Assembly: GCA_018105865.1 (NCBI GenBank)
Contig: CM030833.1
Location: forward strand, 29,644,640 to 29,708,639
DNA: 64,000 bases
Reading direction: 5' to 3'
Source of the DNA: Metaphire vulgaris
Taxonomy: Eukaryota; Annelida; Clitellata; Crassiclitellata; Megascolecidae
The position numbers and the translations under genes are program-made. Shown piece after piece: positions 1 to 12,590 of this stretch (position 1 is the first letter of the stretch; each line of letters starts with the position of its first letter). The notes beneath the pieces are model-generated. The model was not told where the DNA came from. It saw only the letters and a program-made list of their open reading frames with translations, and did no database searches.

Positions 1-3000
1 GTTAAAAATAAAATTTATTTTAGTCGTATTACTTTAAGTAGCTCCCTTTTTTCACACAATGCCAACGTCAACGTTGTCTTCACGGCAGCGGCGGCGGCGG
101 TTTTTGTGTGGGGATGAAATGTTAAAAATAAAATTTATTTTAGTCGTATTACTTTAAGTAGCTCCTTTTTCTCACACAATGCCAACGTCAACGTTGTCTT
201 CAGCGGCGGCGGCGGTTTTTGTGTGGGGATGAAATGTTAAAAATAAAATTTATTTTAGTCGTATTACTTTAAGTAGCTCCTTTTTCTCACACAATGCCAA
301 CGTCAACGTTGTCTTCAGCGGCGGCGGCGGGTTTTTGTGTGGGGATGAAATGTTAAAAATAAAATTTATTTTAGTCGTATTACTTTAAGTAGCTCCCTTT
401 TTCTCACACAATGCCAACGTCAACGTTTTCTTCAGCGGCGGCGGCGGTTTTTGTGTGGGGATGAAATGTTAAAAATAAAATTTATTTTAGTCGTATTACT
501 TTAAGTAGCTCCTTTTTCTCACACAATGCCAACGTCAACGTTGTCTTCACGGCAGCGGCGGCGGCGGTTTTTGTGTGGGGATGAAATGTTAAAAATAAAA
601 TTTATTTTAGTCGTATTACTTTAAGTAGCTCCTTTTTCTCACACAATGCCAACGTCAACGTTGTCTTCAGCGGCGGCGGCGGTTTTTGTGTGGGGATGAA
701 ATGTTAAAAATAAAATTTATTTTAGTCGTATTACTTTAAGTAGCTCCTTTTTTTCACACAATGCCAACGTCAACGTTGTCTTCAGCGGCGGCGGCGGTTT
801 TTGTGTGGGGATGAAATGTTAAAAATAAAATTTATTTTAGTCGTATTACTTTAAGTAGCTCCCTTTTTCTCACACAATGCCAACGTCAACGTTGTCTTCA
901 CGGCAGCGGCGGCGGCGGTTTTTGTGTGGGGATGAAATGTTAAAAATAAAATTTATTTTAGTCGTATTACTTTAAGTAGCTCCTTTTTCTCACACAATGC
1001 CAACGTCAACGTTGTCTTCAGCGGCGGCGGCGGTTTTTGTGTGGGGGATGAAATGTTAAAAATAAAATTTATTTTAGTCGTATTACTTTAAGTAGCTCCT
1101 TTTTCTCACACAATGCCAACGTCAACGTTGTCTTCAGCAGCGGCGGCGGTTTTTTTTGTGTGGGGATGAAATGTTAAAAATAAAATTTATTTTAGTCGTA
1201 TTACTTTAAGTAGCTCCTTTTTTCACACAATGCCAACGTCAACGTTGTCTTCAGCGGCGGCGGCGGTTTTTGTGTGGGGATGAAATGTTAAAAATAAAAT
1301 TTATTTTAGTCGTATTACTTTAAGTAGCTCCCTTTTTCTCACACAATGCCAACGTCAACGTTGTCTTCAGCGGCGGCGGCGGTTTTTGTGTGGGGATGAA
1401 ATGTTAAAAATAAAATTTATTTTAGTCGTATTACTTTAAGTAGCTCCTTTTTCTCACACAATGCCAACGTCAACGTTGTCTTCAGCGGCGGCGGCGGTTT
1501 TTGTGTGGGGATGAAATGTTAAAAATAAAATTTATTTTAGTCGTATTACTTTAAGTAGCTCCCTTTTTCTCACACAATGCCAACGTCAACGTTGTCTTCA
1601 GCGGCGGCGGCGGCGGTTTTTGTGTGGGGATGAAATGTTAAAAATAAAATTTATTTTAGTCGTATTACTTTAAGTAGCTCCTTTTTCTCACACAATGCCA
1701 ACGTCAACGTTGTCTTCGCTGCGGCGGCGGCGGTTTTTGTGTGGGGATGAAATGTTAAAAATAAAATTTATTTTAGTCGTATTACTTTAAGTAGCTCCCT
1801 TTTTCTCACACAATGCCAACGTCAACGTTGTCTTCAGCAGCGGCGGCGGTTTTTGTGTGGGGGGATGAAATGTTAAAAATAAAATTTATTTTAGTCGTAT
1901 TACTTTAAGTAGCTCCTTTTTCTCACACAATGCCAACGTCAACGTTGTCTTCAGCGGCGGCGGCGGTTTTTGTGTGGGGATGAAATGTTAAAAATAAAAT
2001 TTATTTTAGTCGTATTACTTTAAGTAGCTCCTTTTTTCACACAATGCCAACGTCAACGTTGTCTTCAGCGGCGGCGGCGGCGGTTTTGTGTGGGGATGAA
2101 ATGTTAAAAATAAAATTTATTTTAGTCGTATTACTTTAAGTAGCTCCTTTTTCTCACACAATGCCAACGTCAACGTTGTCTTCAGCGGCGGCGGCGGTTT
2201 TTGTGTGGGGATGAAATGTTAAAAATAAAATTTATTTTAGTCGTATTACTTTAAGTAGCTCCCTTTTTCTCACACAATGCCAACGTCAACGTTGTCTTCA
2301 GCGGCGGCGGCGGTTTTTGTGTGGGGATGAAATGTTAAAAATAAAATTTATTTTAGTCGTATTACTTTAAGTAGCTCCCTTTTTCTCACACAATGCCAAC
2401 GTCAACGTTGTCTTCAGCTGCGGCGGCGGCGGTTTTTGTGTGGGGATGAAATGTTAAAAATAAAATTTATTTTAGTCGTATTACTTTAAGTAGCTCCCTT
2501 TTTCACACAATGCCAACGTCAACGTTGTCTTCAGCGGCGGCGGCGGTTTTTGTGTGGGGATGAAATGTTAAAAATAAAATTTATTTTAGTCGTATTACTT
2601 TAAGTAGCTCCTTTTTCTCACACAATGCCAACGTCAACGTTGTCTTCAGCGGCGGCGGCGGTTTTTTTGTGGGGATGAAATGTTAAAAATAAAATTTATT
2701 TTAGTCGTATTACTTTAAGTAGCTCCTTTTTTCACACAATGCCAACGTCAACGTTGTCTTCAGCGGCGGCGGCGGTTTTTGTGTGGGGGATGAAATGTTA
2801 AAAATAAAATTTATTTTAGTCGTATTACTTTAAGTAGCTCCCTTTTTCTCACACAATGCCAACGTCAACGTTGTCTTCAGCGGCGGCGGCGGTTTTTTGT
2901 GTGGGGATGAAATGTTAAAAATAAAATTTATTTTAGTCGTATTACTTTAAGTAGCTCCCTTTTTCTCACACAATGCCAACGTCAACGTTGTCTTCAGCGG

Positions 3001-6000
3001 CGCGGCGGCGGTTTTTGTGTGGGGATGAAATGTTAAAAATAAAATTTATTTTAGTCGTATTACTTTAAGTAGCTCCTTTTTCTCACACAATGCCAACGTC
3101 AACGTTGTCTTCAGCAGCGGCGGCGGCGGTTTTTGTGTGGGGATGAAATGTTAAAAATAAAATTTATTTTAGTCGTATTACTTTAAGTAGCTCCTTTTTC
3201 TCACACAATGCCAACGTCAACGTTGTCTTCAGCGGCGGCGGCGGTTTTTGTGTGGGGATGAAATGTTAAAAATAAAATTTATTTTAGTCGTATTACTTTA
3301 AGTAGCTCCTTTTTTCACACAATGCCAACGTCAACGTTGTCTTCAGCGGCGGCGGCGGTTTTTGTGTGGGGATGAAATGTTAAAAATAAAATTTATTTTA
3401 GTCGTATTACTTTAAGTAGCTCCTTTTTTCACACAATGCCAACGTCAACGTTTCTTCTTCAGCGGCGGCGGCGGTTTTTGTGTGGGGATGAAATGTTAAA
3501 AATAAAATTTATTTTAGTCGTATTACTTTAAGTAGCTCCTTTTCTCACACAATGCCAACGTCAACGTTGTCTTCAGCGGCGGCGGCGGTTTTTTGTGGGG
3601 GATGAAATGTTAAAAATAAAATTTATTTTAGTCGTATTACTTTAAGTAGCTCCTTTTTCTCACACAATGCCAACGTCAACGTTGTCTTCAGCGGCGGCGG
3701 CGGTTTTTGTGTGGGGATGAAATGTTAAAAATAAAATTTATTTTAGTCGTATTACTTTAAGTAGCTCCTTTTTCTCACACAATGCCAACGTCAACGTTGT
3801 CTTCAGCGGCGGCGGCGGTTTTTGTGTGGGGATGAAATGTTAAAAATAAAATTTATTTTAGTCGTATTACTTTAAGTAGCTCCTTTTTTCACACAATGCC
3901 AACGTCAACGTTGTCTTCAGCGGCGGCGGCGGTTTTTGTGTGGGGATGAAATGTTAAAAATAAAATTTATTTTAGTCGTATTACTTTAAGTAGCTCCTTT
4001 TTCTCACACAATGCCAACGTCAACGTTGTCTTCAGCGGCGGCGGCGGGTTTTTGTGTGGGGATGAAATGTTAAAAATAAAATTTATTTTAGTCGTATTAC
4101 TTTAAGTAGCTCCTTTTTCTCACACAATGCCAACGTCAACGTTGTCTTCAGCGGCGGCGGCGGTTTTTGTGTGGGGATGAAATGTTAAAAATAAAATTTA
4201 TTTTAGTCGTATTACTTTAAGTAGCTCCTTTTTTCACACAATGCCAACGTCAACGTTGTCTTCAGCGCGGCAGCGGCGGCGGCGGTTTTTGTGTGGGGAT
4301 GAAATGTTAAAAATAAAATTTATTTTAGTCGTATTACTTTAAGTAGCTCCTTTTTCTCACACAATGCCAACGTCAACGTTGTCTTCAGCGGCGGCGGCGG
4401 TTTTTGTGTGGGGGATGAAATGTTAAAAATAAAATTTATTTTAGTCGTATTACTTTAAGTAGCTCCTTTTTCTCACACAATGCCAACGTCAACGTTGTCT
4501 TCAGCGGCGGCGGCGGTTTTTGTGTGGGGATGAAATGTTAAAAATAAAATTTATTTTAGTCGTATTACTTTAAGTAGCTCCTTTTTCTCACACAATGCCA
4601 ACGTCAACGTTGTCTTCAGCGGCGGCGGCGGCGGTTTTTGTGTGGGGATGAAATGTTAAAAATAAAATTTATTTTAGTCGTATTACTTTAAGTAGCTCCT
4701 TTTTCTCACACAATGCCAACGTCAACGTTGTCTTCAGCGGCGGCGGCGGTTTTTGTGTGGGGATGAAATGTTAAAAATAAAATTTATTTTAGTCGTATTA
4801 CTTTAAGTAGCTCCTTTTTCTCACACAATGCCAACGTCAACGTTGTCTTCAGCGGCGGCGGCGGTTTTTGTGTGGGGATGAAATGTTAAAAATAAAATTT
4901 ATTTTAGTCGTATTACTTTAAGTAGCTCCCTTTTTCTCACACAATGCCAACGTCAACGTTGTCTTCGGCAGCGGCGGCGGCGTTTTTGTGTGGGGATGAA
5001 ATGTTAAAAATAAAATTTATTTTAGTCGTATTACTTTAAGTAGCTCCCTTTTTCTCACACAATGCCAACGTCAACGTTGTCTTCAGCGGCGGCGGCGGTT
5101 TTTGTGTGGGGATGAAATGTTAAAAATAAAATTTATTTTAGTCGTATTACTTTAAGTAGCTCCCTTTTTCTCACACAATGCCAACGTCAACGTTGTCTTC
5201 AGCGGCGGCGGCGGTTTTTGTGTGGGGATGAAATGTTAAAAATAAAATTTATTTTAGTCGTATTACTTTAAGTAGCTCCCTTTTTCTCACACAATGCCAA
5301 CGTCAACGTTGTCTTCAGCGGCGGCGGCGGCGGTTTTGTGTGGGGATGAAATGTTAAAAATAAAATTTATTTTAGTCGTATTACTTTAAGTAGCTCCCTT
5401 TTTCTCACACAATGCCAACGTCAACGTTGTCTTCAGCGGCGGCGGCGGCGTTTTTGTGTGGGGATGAAATGTTAAAAATAAAATTTATTTTAGTCGTATT
5501 ACTTTAAGTAGCTCCTTTTTTCACACAATGCCAACGTCAACGTTGTCTTCAGCGGCGGCGGCGGTTTTTGTGTGGGGATGAAATGTTAAAAATAAAATTT
5601 ATTTTAGTCGTATTACTTTAAGTAGCTCCTTTTTCTCACACAATGCCAACGTCAACGTTGTCTTCAGCGGCGGCGGCGGTTTTTGTGTGGGGATGAAATG
5701 TTAAAAATAAAATTTATTTTAGTCGTATTACTTTAAGTAGCTCCTTTTTCTCACACAATGCCAACGTCAACGTTGTCTTCAGCGGCGGCGGCGGTTTTTG
5801 TGTGGGGATGAAATGTTAAAAATAAAATTTATTTTAGTCGTATTACTTTAAGTAGCTCCTTTTTCTCACACAATGCCAACGTCAACGTTGTCTTCAGCGG
5901 CGGCGGCGGTTTTTGTGTGGGGATGAAATGTTAAAAATAAAATTTATTTTAGTCGTATTACTTTAAGTAGCTCCTTTTTCTCACACAATGCCAACGTCAA

Positions 6001-9000
6001 CGTTGTCTTCAGCGGCGGCGGCGGTTTTTGTGTGGGGATGAAATGTTAAAAATAAAATTTATTTTAGTCGTATTACTTTAAGTAGCTCCTTTTCTCACAC
6101 AATGCCAACGTCAACGTTGTCTTCAGCGGCGGCGGCGGTTTTTGTGTGGGGATGAAATGTTAAAAATAAAATTTATTTTAGTCGTATTACTTTAAGTAGC
6201 TCCCTTTTTCACACAATGCCAACGTCAACGTTGTCTTCGCGCAGCGGCGGCGGCGGTTTTTGTGTGGGGATGAAATGTTAAAAATAAAATTTATTTTAGT
6301 CGTATTACTTTAAGTAGCTCCCTTTTTCTCACACAATGCCAACGTCAACGTTGTCTTCAGCAGCGGCGGCGGCGGTTTTGTGTGGGGATGAAATGTTAAA
6401 AATAAAATTTATTTTAGTCGTATTACTTTAAGTAGCTCCTTTTTTCACACAATGCCAACGTCAACGTTGTCTTCACACAATGCCAACGTCAACGTTGCGG
6501 CGGCGGCGGCGGTTTTTGTGTGGGGATGAAATGTTAAAAATAAAATTTATTTTAGTCGTATTACTTTAAGTAGCTCCCTTTTTCTCACACAATGCCAACG
6601 TCAACGTTGTCTTCACGCGTTGTCTTCAGGCGGCGGCGGTTTTTGTGTGGGGATGAAATGTTAAAAATAAAATTTATTTTAGTCGTATTACTTTAAGTAG
6701 CTCCCTTTTTCTCACACAATGCCAACGTCAACGTTGTCTTCCACGGCAGCGGCGGCGGCGGTTTTTTTGTGTGGGGATGAAATGTTAAAAATAAAATTTA
6801 TTTTAGTCGTATTACTTTAAGTAGCTCCTTTTTTCACACAATGCCAACGTCAACGTTGTCTTTCAGCGGCGGCGGCGGTTTTTGTGTGGGGATGAAATGT
6901 TAAAAATAAAATTTATTTTAGTCGTATTACTTTAAGTAGCTCCTTTTTCTCACACAATGCCAACGTCAACGTTGTCTTCCGCGGCAGCGGCGGCGGCGGT
7001 TTTTGTGTGGGGGATGAAATGTTAAAAATAAAATTTATTTTAGTCGTATTACTTTAAGTAGCTCCGTTTTTTTCACACAATGCCAACGTCAACGTTGTCT
7101 TCAGCGGCGGCGGCGGCGGTTTTGTGTGGGGATGAAATGTTAAAAATAAAATTTATTTTAGTCGTATTACTTTAAGTAGCTCCCTTTTTCTCACACAATG
7201 CCAACGTCAACGTTGTCTTCAGCAGCGGCGGCGGCGGTTTTTGTGTGGGGATGAAATGTTAAAAATAAAATTTATTTTAGTCGTATTACTTTAAGTAGCT
7301 CCTTTTTCTCACACAATGCCAACGTCAACGTTGTCTTCAGCGGCGGCGGCGGTTTTTGTGTGGGGATGAAATGTTAAAAATAAAATTTATTTTAGTCGTA
7401 TTATTACTTTAAGTAGCTCTTTTTTTCACACAATGCCAACGTCAACGTTGTCTTCCACGGCAGCGGCGGCGGCGGTTTTTGTGTGGGGATGAAATGTTAA
7501 AAATAAAATTTATTTTAGTCGTATTACTTTAAGTAGCTCCTTTTTCTCACACAATGCCAACGTCAACGTTGTCTTCAGCGGCGGCGGCGGTTTTTGTGTG
7601 GGGATGAAATGTTAAAAATAAAATTTATTTTAGTCGTATTACTTTAAGTAGCTCCTTTTTCTCACACAATGCCAACGTCAACGTTGTCTTCAGCGGCGGC
7701 GGCGGTTTTTGTGTGGGGATGAAATGTTAAAAATAAAATTTATTTTAGTCGTATTACTTTAAGTAGCTCCCTTTTTTCACACAATGCCAACGTCAACGTT
7801 GTCTTCAGCGGCGGCGGCGGCGGTTTTGTGTGGGGATGAAATGTTAAAAATAAAATTTATTTTAGTCGTATTACTTTAAGTAGCTCCTTTTTTCACACAA
7901 TGCCAACGTCAACGTTGTCTTCTCAACGCAGCGGCGGCGGCGGTTTTTGTGTGGGGATGAAATGTTAAAAATAAAATTTATTTTAGTCGTATTACTTTAA
8001 GTAGCTCCCTTTTTCTCACACAATGCCAACGTCAACGTTGTCTTCACGGCAGCGGCGGCGGCGGTTTTTGTGTGGGGATGAAATGTTAAAAATAAAATTT
8101 ATTTTAGTCGTATTACTTTAAGTAGCTCCTTTTTTCACACAATGCCAACGTCAACGTTGTCTTCAGCGGCGGCGGCGGTTTTGTGTGGGGGATGAAATGT
8201 TAAAAATAAAATTTATTTTAGTCGTATTACTTTAAGTAGCTCCTTTTTTTCACACAATGCCAACGTCAACGTTGTCTTCAGCGGCGGCGGCGGTTTTTGT
8301 GTGGGGATGAAATGTTAAAAATAAAATTTATTTTAGTCGTATTACTTTAAGTAGCTCCCTTTTTCTCACACAATGCCAACGTCAACGTTGTCTTCAGCGG
8401 CGGCGGCGGTTTTTGTGTGGGGATGAAATGTTAAAAATAAAATTTATTTTAGTCGTATTACTTTAAGTAGCTCCTTTTTCTCACACAATGCCAACGTCAA
8501 CGTTGTCTTCAGCGGCGGCGGCGGTTTTTGTGTGGGGATGAAATGTTAAAAATAAAATTTATTTTAGTCGTATTACTTTAAGTAGCTCCTTTTTTTTCAC
8601 ACAATGCCAACGTCAACGTTGTCTTCACGTTGTCGGCGGCGGCGGTTTTTGTGTGGGGATGAAATGTTAAAAATAAAATTTATTTTAGTCGTATTACTTT
8701 AAGTAGCTCCCTTTTTCTCACACAATGCCAACGTCAACGTTGTCTTCAGCGGCGGCGGCGGCGGTTTTGTGTGGGGATGAAATGTTAAAAATAAAATTTA
8801 TTTTAGTCGTATTACGTAGCTCCTTTTCTCACACAATGCCAACGTCAACGTTGTCTTCGCAGCGGCGGCGGCGGTTTTTGTGGGGGGGATGAAATGTTAA
8901 TAATAAAATTTATTTTAGTCGTATTACTTTAAGTAGCTCCTTTTTCTCACACAATGCCAACGTCAACGTTGTCTTCGCGGCGGCGGCGGCGGTTTTTTGT

Positions 9001-9055
9001 GGGGGATGAAATGTTAATAATAAAAATTTTATGTTAGTCGCCAACGTCAAGTTGT
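1..9055. repeat. Satellite array, unit about 116 bp, 75-80 copies
   Basis: Head-to-tail units of about 115-120 bp run from the first base to about 9055, so the array continues left of the window. Each unit has an AT-rich part (GTTAAAAATAAAATTTATTT), an invariant TCGTATTACTTTAAGTAGCT, a C/T tract, ACACAATGCCAACGTCAACG, a GCG repeat of variable length, then TTTTTGTGTGGGGATGAAAT. Units are nearly identical. Differences fall mainly in the C/T tract, the GCG run and the T and G runs. A few units carry short internal duplications (about 6469-6500, 6611-6632, 7400-7406, 8622-8640). The last units decay at about 8800-9055. I see no protein-coding gene in it. It could be a centromeric, subtelomeric or interstitial satellite; the window does not say which. 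Confidence 0.97.
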
Positions 9056-9489
9056 CTTCTCTGAGTTAGTGTTCTCTCAGTTAACGGTAATTCTAACTAA
9101 ATACCTAAAATAACTGAATTCATTGGCTGCCTGTCAAACAAAGGATTGAATTCAAGATAAGTCTCATTTTCATCCCCTTCCATATCTTTGGAAGCCGTCT
9201 GTATAGCATCACATTAGTTTTAAAATTTTACATGTCAAATTGTCCAGGGGGGCCCGTCCCTCTCTTGCTCACAGCCTCATCGCGGCGAGAGGGTGAACAG
9301 CTAATCAGTTCTCTTGGGGCTATCCTGTATAGGCCTATATTGGACAGTTTCAAAGAACTGATTAGCTGGCCAATGTGAGCAAAAATCTTTACTGTTTGAC
9401 TGCATGTTGCCTTAGTTTTCTCTATTATGTCTTTGTAGTGGTAAGGAAGCAAGGGGATTGTCTCGAGGTTGTACAAGATATAATTCCAG

Positions 9490-9912
9490 GAAGAAGACCA
9501 ATGAAAAAGTTCGTTGCCAACACGTAAACCGGCGGTGAATCCACGAGAGAAGGCCAATGATAACCTGGCTCAACAGCATCCAAACTTGGACGGGGCTTTT
9601 AACATACCAAGCCACGAGGGCAATTAACGATAGACAGCAATGGAAAGGGATAAGTCCATAGTGTGAACAACCCTCGGGGCGAGGAAGATTGAAGAAGATC
9701 ATCCGCTCATTTTGTGTCTAGTATGCCATCTTGTCAACTCAACTGCCATTTGGTCAGAAGTCATTTATCCAACGCTTCTTGGGAACTCGCCACCACCCAA
9801 AAAGCAGAGAATTCTTTGCACTTCCAGAGAGATACAAATTCTATCGTGGAAGACCAATCTCTCGTGGATTCACTGCCGGTTTACATGTTAGCAACGAACG
9901 TTTTCATCACAC
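9490..9912. repeat. Diverged inverted repeat, unknown element
   Basis: About 50 bp at 9500-9555 read on the minus strand match 9848-9910 on the plus strand. Both contain a TCTCGTGGATTCAC(C/T)GCCGG core followed by a TTTAC.TGTT.GCAACGAAC stretch. The arms enclose about 300 bp of unrecognised sequence. This looks like a decayed foldback element or two opposed copies of one repeat. No target duplication is visible. The rest of 9056-10090 shows no gene. Confidence 0.5.
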
Positions 9913-10097
9913 CGGAGTCTCTTCGGGTCATTATCAACGTTGTCAACAGCACCAGTGAATGGCCTTTGCTATGGTTACAGTGCTAAATAATCTGCACTTT
10001 TCTATTGATGGAAAATGCTAAACGACTAAAGAAACTGTGAAAAGACTATTGCTATGCTTTAAAGTGCATAACTAAATGTTTACAGTGTAACAGTCTG

Positions 10098-10840
10098 TTG
10101 TTTAAAGTCATCATGGATAGACTGGCCTTCGTATCCGAAGAATATGGTATGAGGATTAACACCAAAAAGACGAAAGTGATGGTCATCAGTAAAGAGCAAG
10201 AAAAAAGAGGCAAACATCACAATCTATGGACAGAAGGTAGAACAAGTGAAACAATTCTGCTACCTTGGCAGCCTTATTACGGAAGATGCCAGATGTCAAA
10301 GCGAAATAAGAAGGAGAATTGCAATGGGAAAGGAAGCATTCTACCAAAGGAAGGAAATAATGAGGAGTAATCTCGATAAAGGGCTAAAGAAGAGAATGAT
10401 TAAAACACTGATATGGAGTGTGGTGTTATATGGCTCAGAGACATGGACGATGTGAAAAGACGACATCAGAAGACTGGAGGCGTTCGAGATGTGGATATGG
10501 AGGCGAATGGAAAGAATAAGTTGGACACAGCATATATCCAATAAAGAAGTCCTAGATATCGTGGAAGAGAAAAAGACAATAATACAAACAATAAAACAAA
10601 GGCAAAGGAACTGGATGGGCCACATTTTAAGAGGAGAATCGTTGTTCAAAACAATACTGGAAGGGCACATGGGGAGGGGGGTAAAATAAACAGAGGAAGA
10701 CCACGTACATCACTATACTGCACTGGATGATGACAAAAGACGGATACAACGGATTAAAGACCCAAGCTGCTGACAGAGATAGATGGCGCCAATGGGAACC
10801 AGGACCTGCTTCCGGGCAGAGAACTTAAAGAAGAAGATGA
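10098..10840 (+). pseudogene. Non-LTR retrotransposon reverse-transcriptase 3' fragment (dead)
   Basis: Conceptual translation in shifting frames gives the end of a LINE reverse transcriptase and the region after it: DRLAFVSEEYGMRINTKKTK, then QFCYLGSLITEDARC, then WSVVLYGSETWTM, then EAFEMWIWRRMERISW, then RQRNWMGHILRGE, then a GRPRT tail. The order and motifs are those of a common animal LINE group. The coding frame is broken by at least two frameshifts (near 10230 and 10670) and by stop codons (for example TGA at 10453-10455), and the N-terminal part is missing, so it is a 5'-truncated dead copy. There is no clear poly-A tail. The exact LINE clade cannot be fixed by eye. Confidence 0.85.
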
Positions 10841-11275
10841 AGAAGTTTAAAGTGAACCTTTGAGAAAAGTGTGATAATAAACTTATTTAATGTGACAAAC
10901 TGTTTTAATCATAAATGTGATTGCAATAATGTTAAGAAATTTGTGCTACCATAGGAGTAGGAGGAATAGTAATGGGTTTATCAAATTTAAAGAGAACCAG
11001 CTTAGCTGGTTTCTTGTAGCTGCAATCAACTTTACAAGTTCCAATTAGGCTACTGCTAAGAAAACCAAATGTTAATTAATGGAAACAGAAAACTTCTTGC
11101 AAATGGATTCAGTTACCCTGTGTGACTGGCAAAGTAAATCTAGGTCCTATTCGAAACGCCAAGTGGCTCTGAAGTAAGGTTATCGAAACCTTACAGTGGT
11201 GTGAAAAAGTCTTGCATCAGCTGGATTATTAAGCAAATTTTGAAAATTTTACCTAATTTTTTATATAACTTGACT

Positions 11276-11454
11276 AAGTGGCGGCTCCACAAGGGGGCCC
11301 GTGCCCCTATTGAGTGCCTGGCCCCCATTGGCCACCCAGTTGGGACCCTATACTTAATGCTACATACATTAAACAACAAATGGTTGTCCCCCATGATTAG
11401 AAGTTGCCACTCCAACGCCCCCCCCCCACTTGCCAAATTCTAGAGCCGCCACTG
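11276..11454. mobile_element. hAT-like MITE, family A (TIR CAGTGGCGGCTC), copy 1
   Basis: Terminal inverted repeats read AAGTGGCGGCTCCA at the left and the complement of TAGAGCCGCCACTG at the right. It is flanked by acttgact/acttgaca, a 7 of 8 match, as expected of an 8-bp hAT target duplication. Relatives lie at 17078-17262, 22860-22997 and about 12062-12235. No coding capacity. Confidence 0.8.
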
Positions 11455-12045
11455 ACTTGACAGCATGATTTAAAGTAGCTTAGTTCATTGTGAAGACCAA
11501 ACAGTAGCGGGTCTAGCCGGAAAAAAGGGGTGGGGGTGTTGGCGCTATGTCCTAGTGGGCTGTCCATTAATTATGTCAATTTATGGGCAATTTTTGACCC
11601 TCCCCTTGTCAACTGTAAACTTCCAGTTACCCCCTCCAATAATTACGTCAAATTTCACAAGAGAATTGCAGTGGATCTTGCAATGATGCCTTTGCGCTAG
11701 ACATTTTGGCCCAGTTCCCCTCGAATTTGTCGCTTTTTCTACTAAAATATTTCTTACACTCTTGACATGAAAAGGAAGTCTATGCGTAAAGCATCGAAGT
11801 GCATAGCAGTGCATCACTAACCTCCACTAAACTTTGAAAGACAGTGTGACGAGCAAAATGGTCATAACTGGCACTTTGGCGCTTCTCAGCCTCGGCGCCC
11901 GGGGCATTGCCCCCTCCCCGCCGTCGTTACGCCACTGCGCCAAAGGTGACTTTTAATAAGCGTAATAGGGCGGGGAAATAGAGTGTTAATAAAATACCGA
12001 TTCTTTAGCTACGCCACTTTAAAAGGTATTCAGCTTTCAATTAGT

Positions 12046-12295
12046 AATTGGCGTAGCCAGGCAGTGGCGGTTCCAGGACTTGGCAAGTGGGGGCTGTTGG
12101 GGTGGCAACTTCTAATCATTGTGGGGCAACCATTTGTTGTTAGGTATGTAGTTTTAAGTATAGGTCCCAACAGGGGCCAGACACTCAATAGGGGGCACCC
12201 CGGGACCCCGGGCACCCCTGTGCAACCGCCCACTGATATTAAAAGCCACGGGTCCCCCCACCCCAATATCCCGTAATCCTGGCTGAACGCCATTG
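12046..12295. mobile_element. hAT-like MITE with a family A MITE nested inside
   Basis: The outer element has ends AATTGGCGTAGCCAGG and the complement of CCTGGCTGAACGCCATTG. It is flanked on both sides by caattagt (12038-12045 and 12296-12303), a perfect 8-bp duplication. Inside it, from 12062 to about 12235, lies a family A element starting CAGTGGCGGTTCCAGG and ending CAACCGCCCACTG. The inner element shows no clean target duplication of its own. Confidence 0.7.
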
Positions 12296-12590
12296 CAATT
12301 AGTGATATTAAAAGGTAAAACCGTGTTTGAACGCATGCCACCTGAACCCCTTCCAGGCGGTTTATATTAAAATTACTTATACCGTTGGAAAGGCCTCGAA
12401 GAGTAGTATCTAATGGTATAAATATATCAAAGTTATTTCGTCCTGTTATAGATCGAATTCAAACACCATATTCAGCCACTATCTTTAGCAGCCACACAAT
12501 GATATCAATCGCTATTGCAAACAAAGAGGCCTTCACCTCCTGCATTTAAAACGCCTCATCCATGAGAACCTCGTTATTACATAATGCTAA

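Noticed and set aside
1..9055. Regular repeats that could suggest a CRISPR array
   Set aside because: There are no unique spacers; whole 116-bp units are identical, and the window is a eukaryotic genome. It is a satellite.
11502..11937. Possible MITE with ends CAGTAGCGGGTCTAGCC and GTTACGCCACTG
   Set aside because: Flanks agaccaaa and cgccaaag do not match well enough, and the interior contains another element's end (GGGCTGTCCATTAATTATG), so the boundaries are uncertain.
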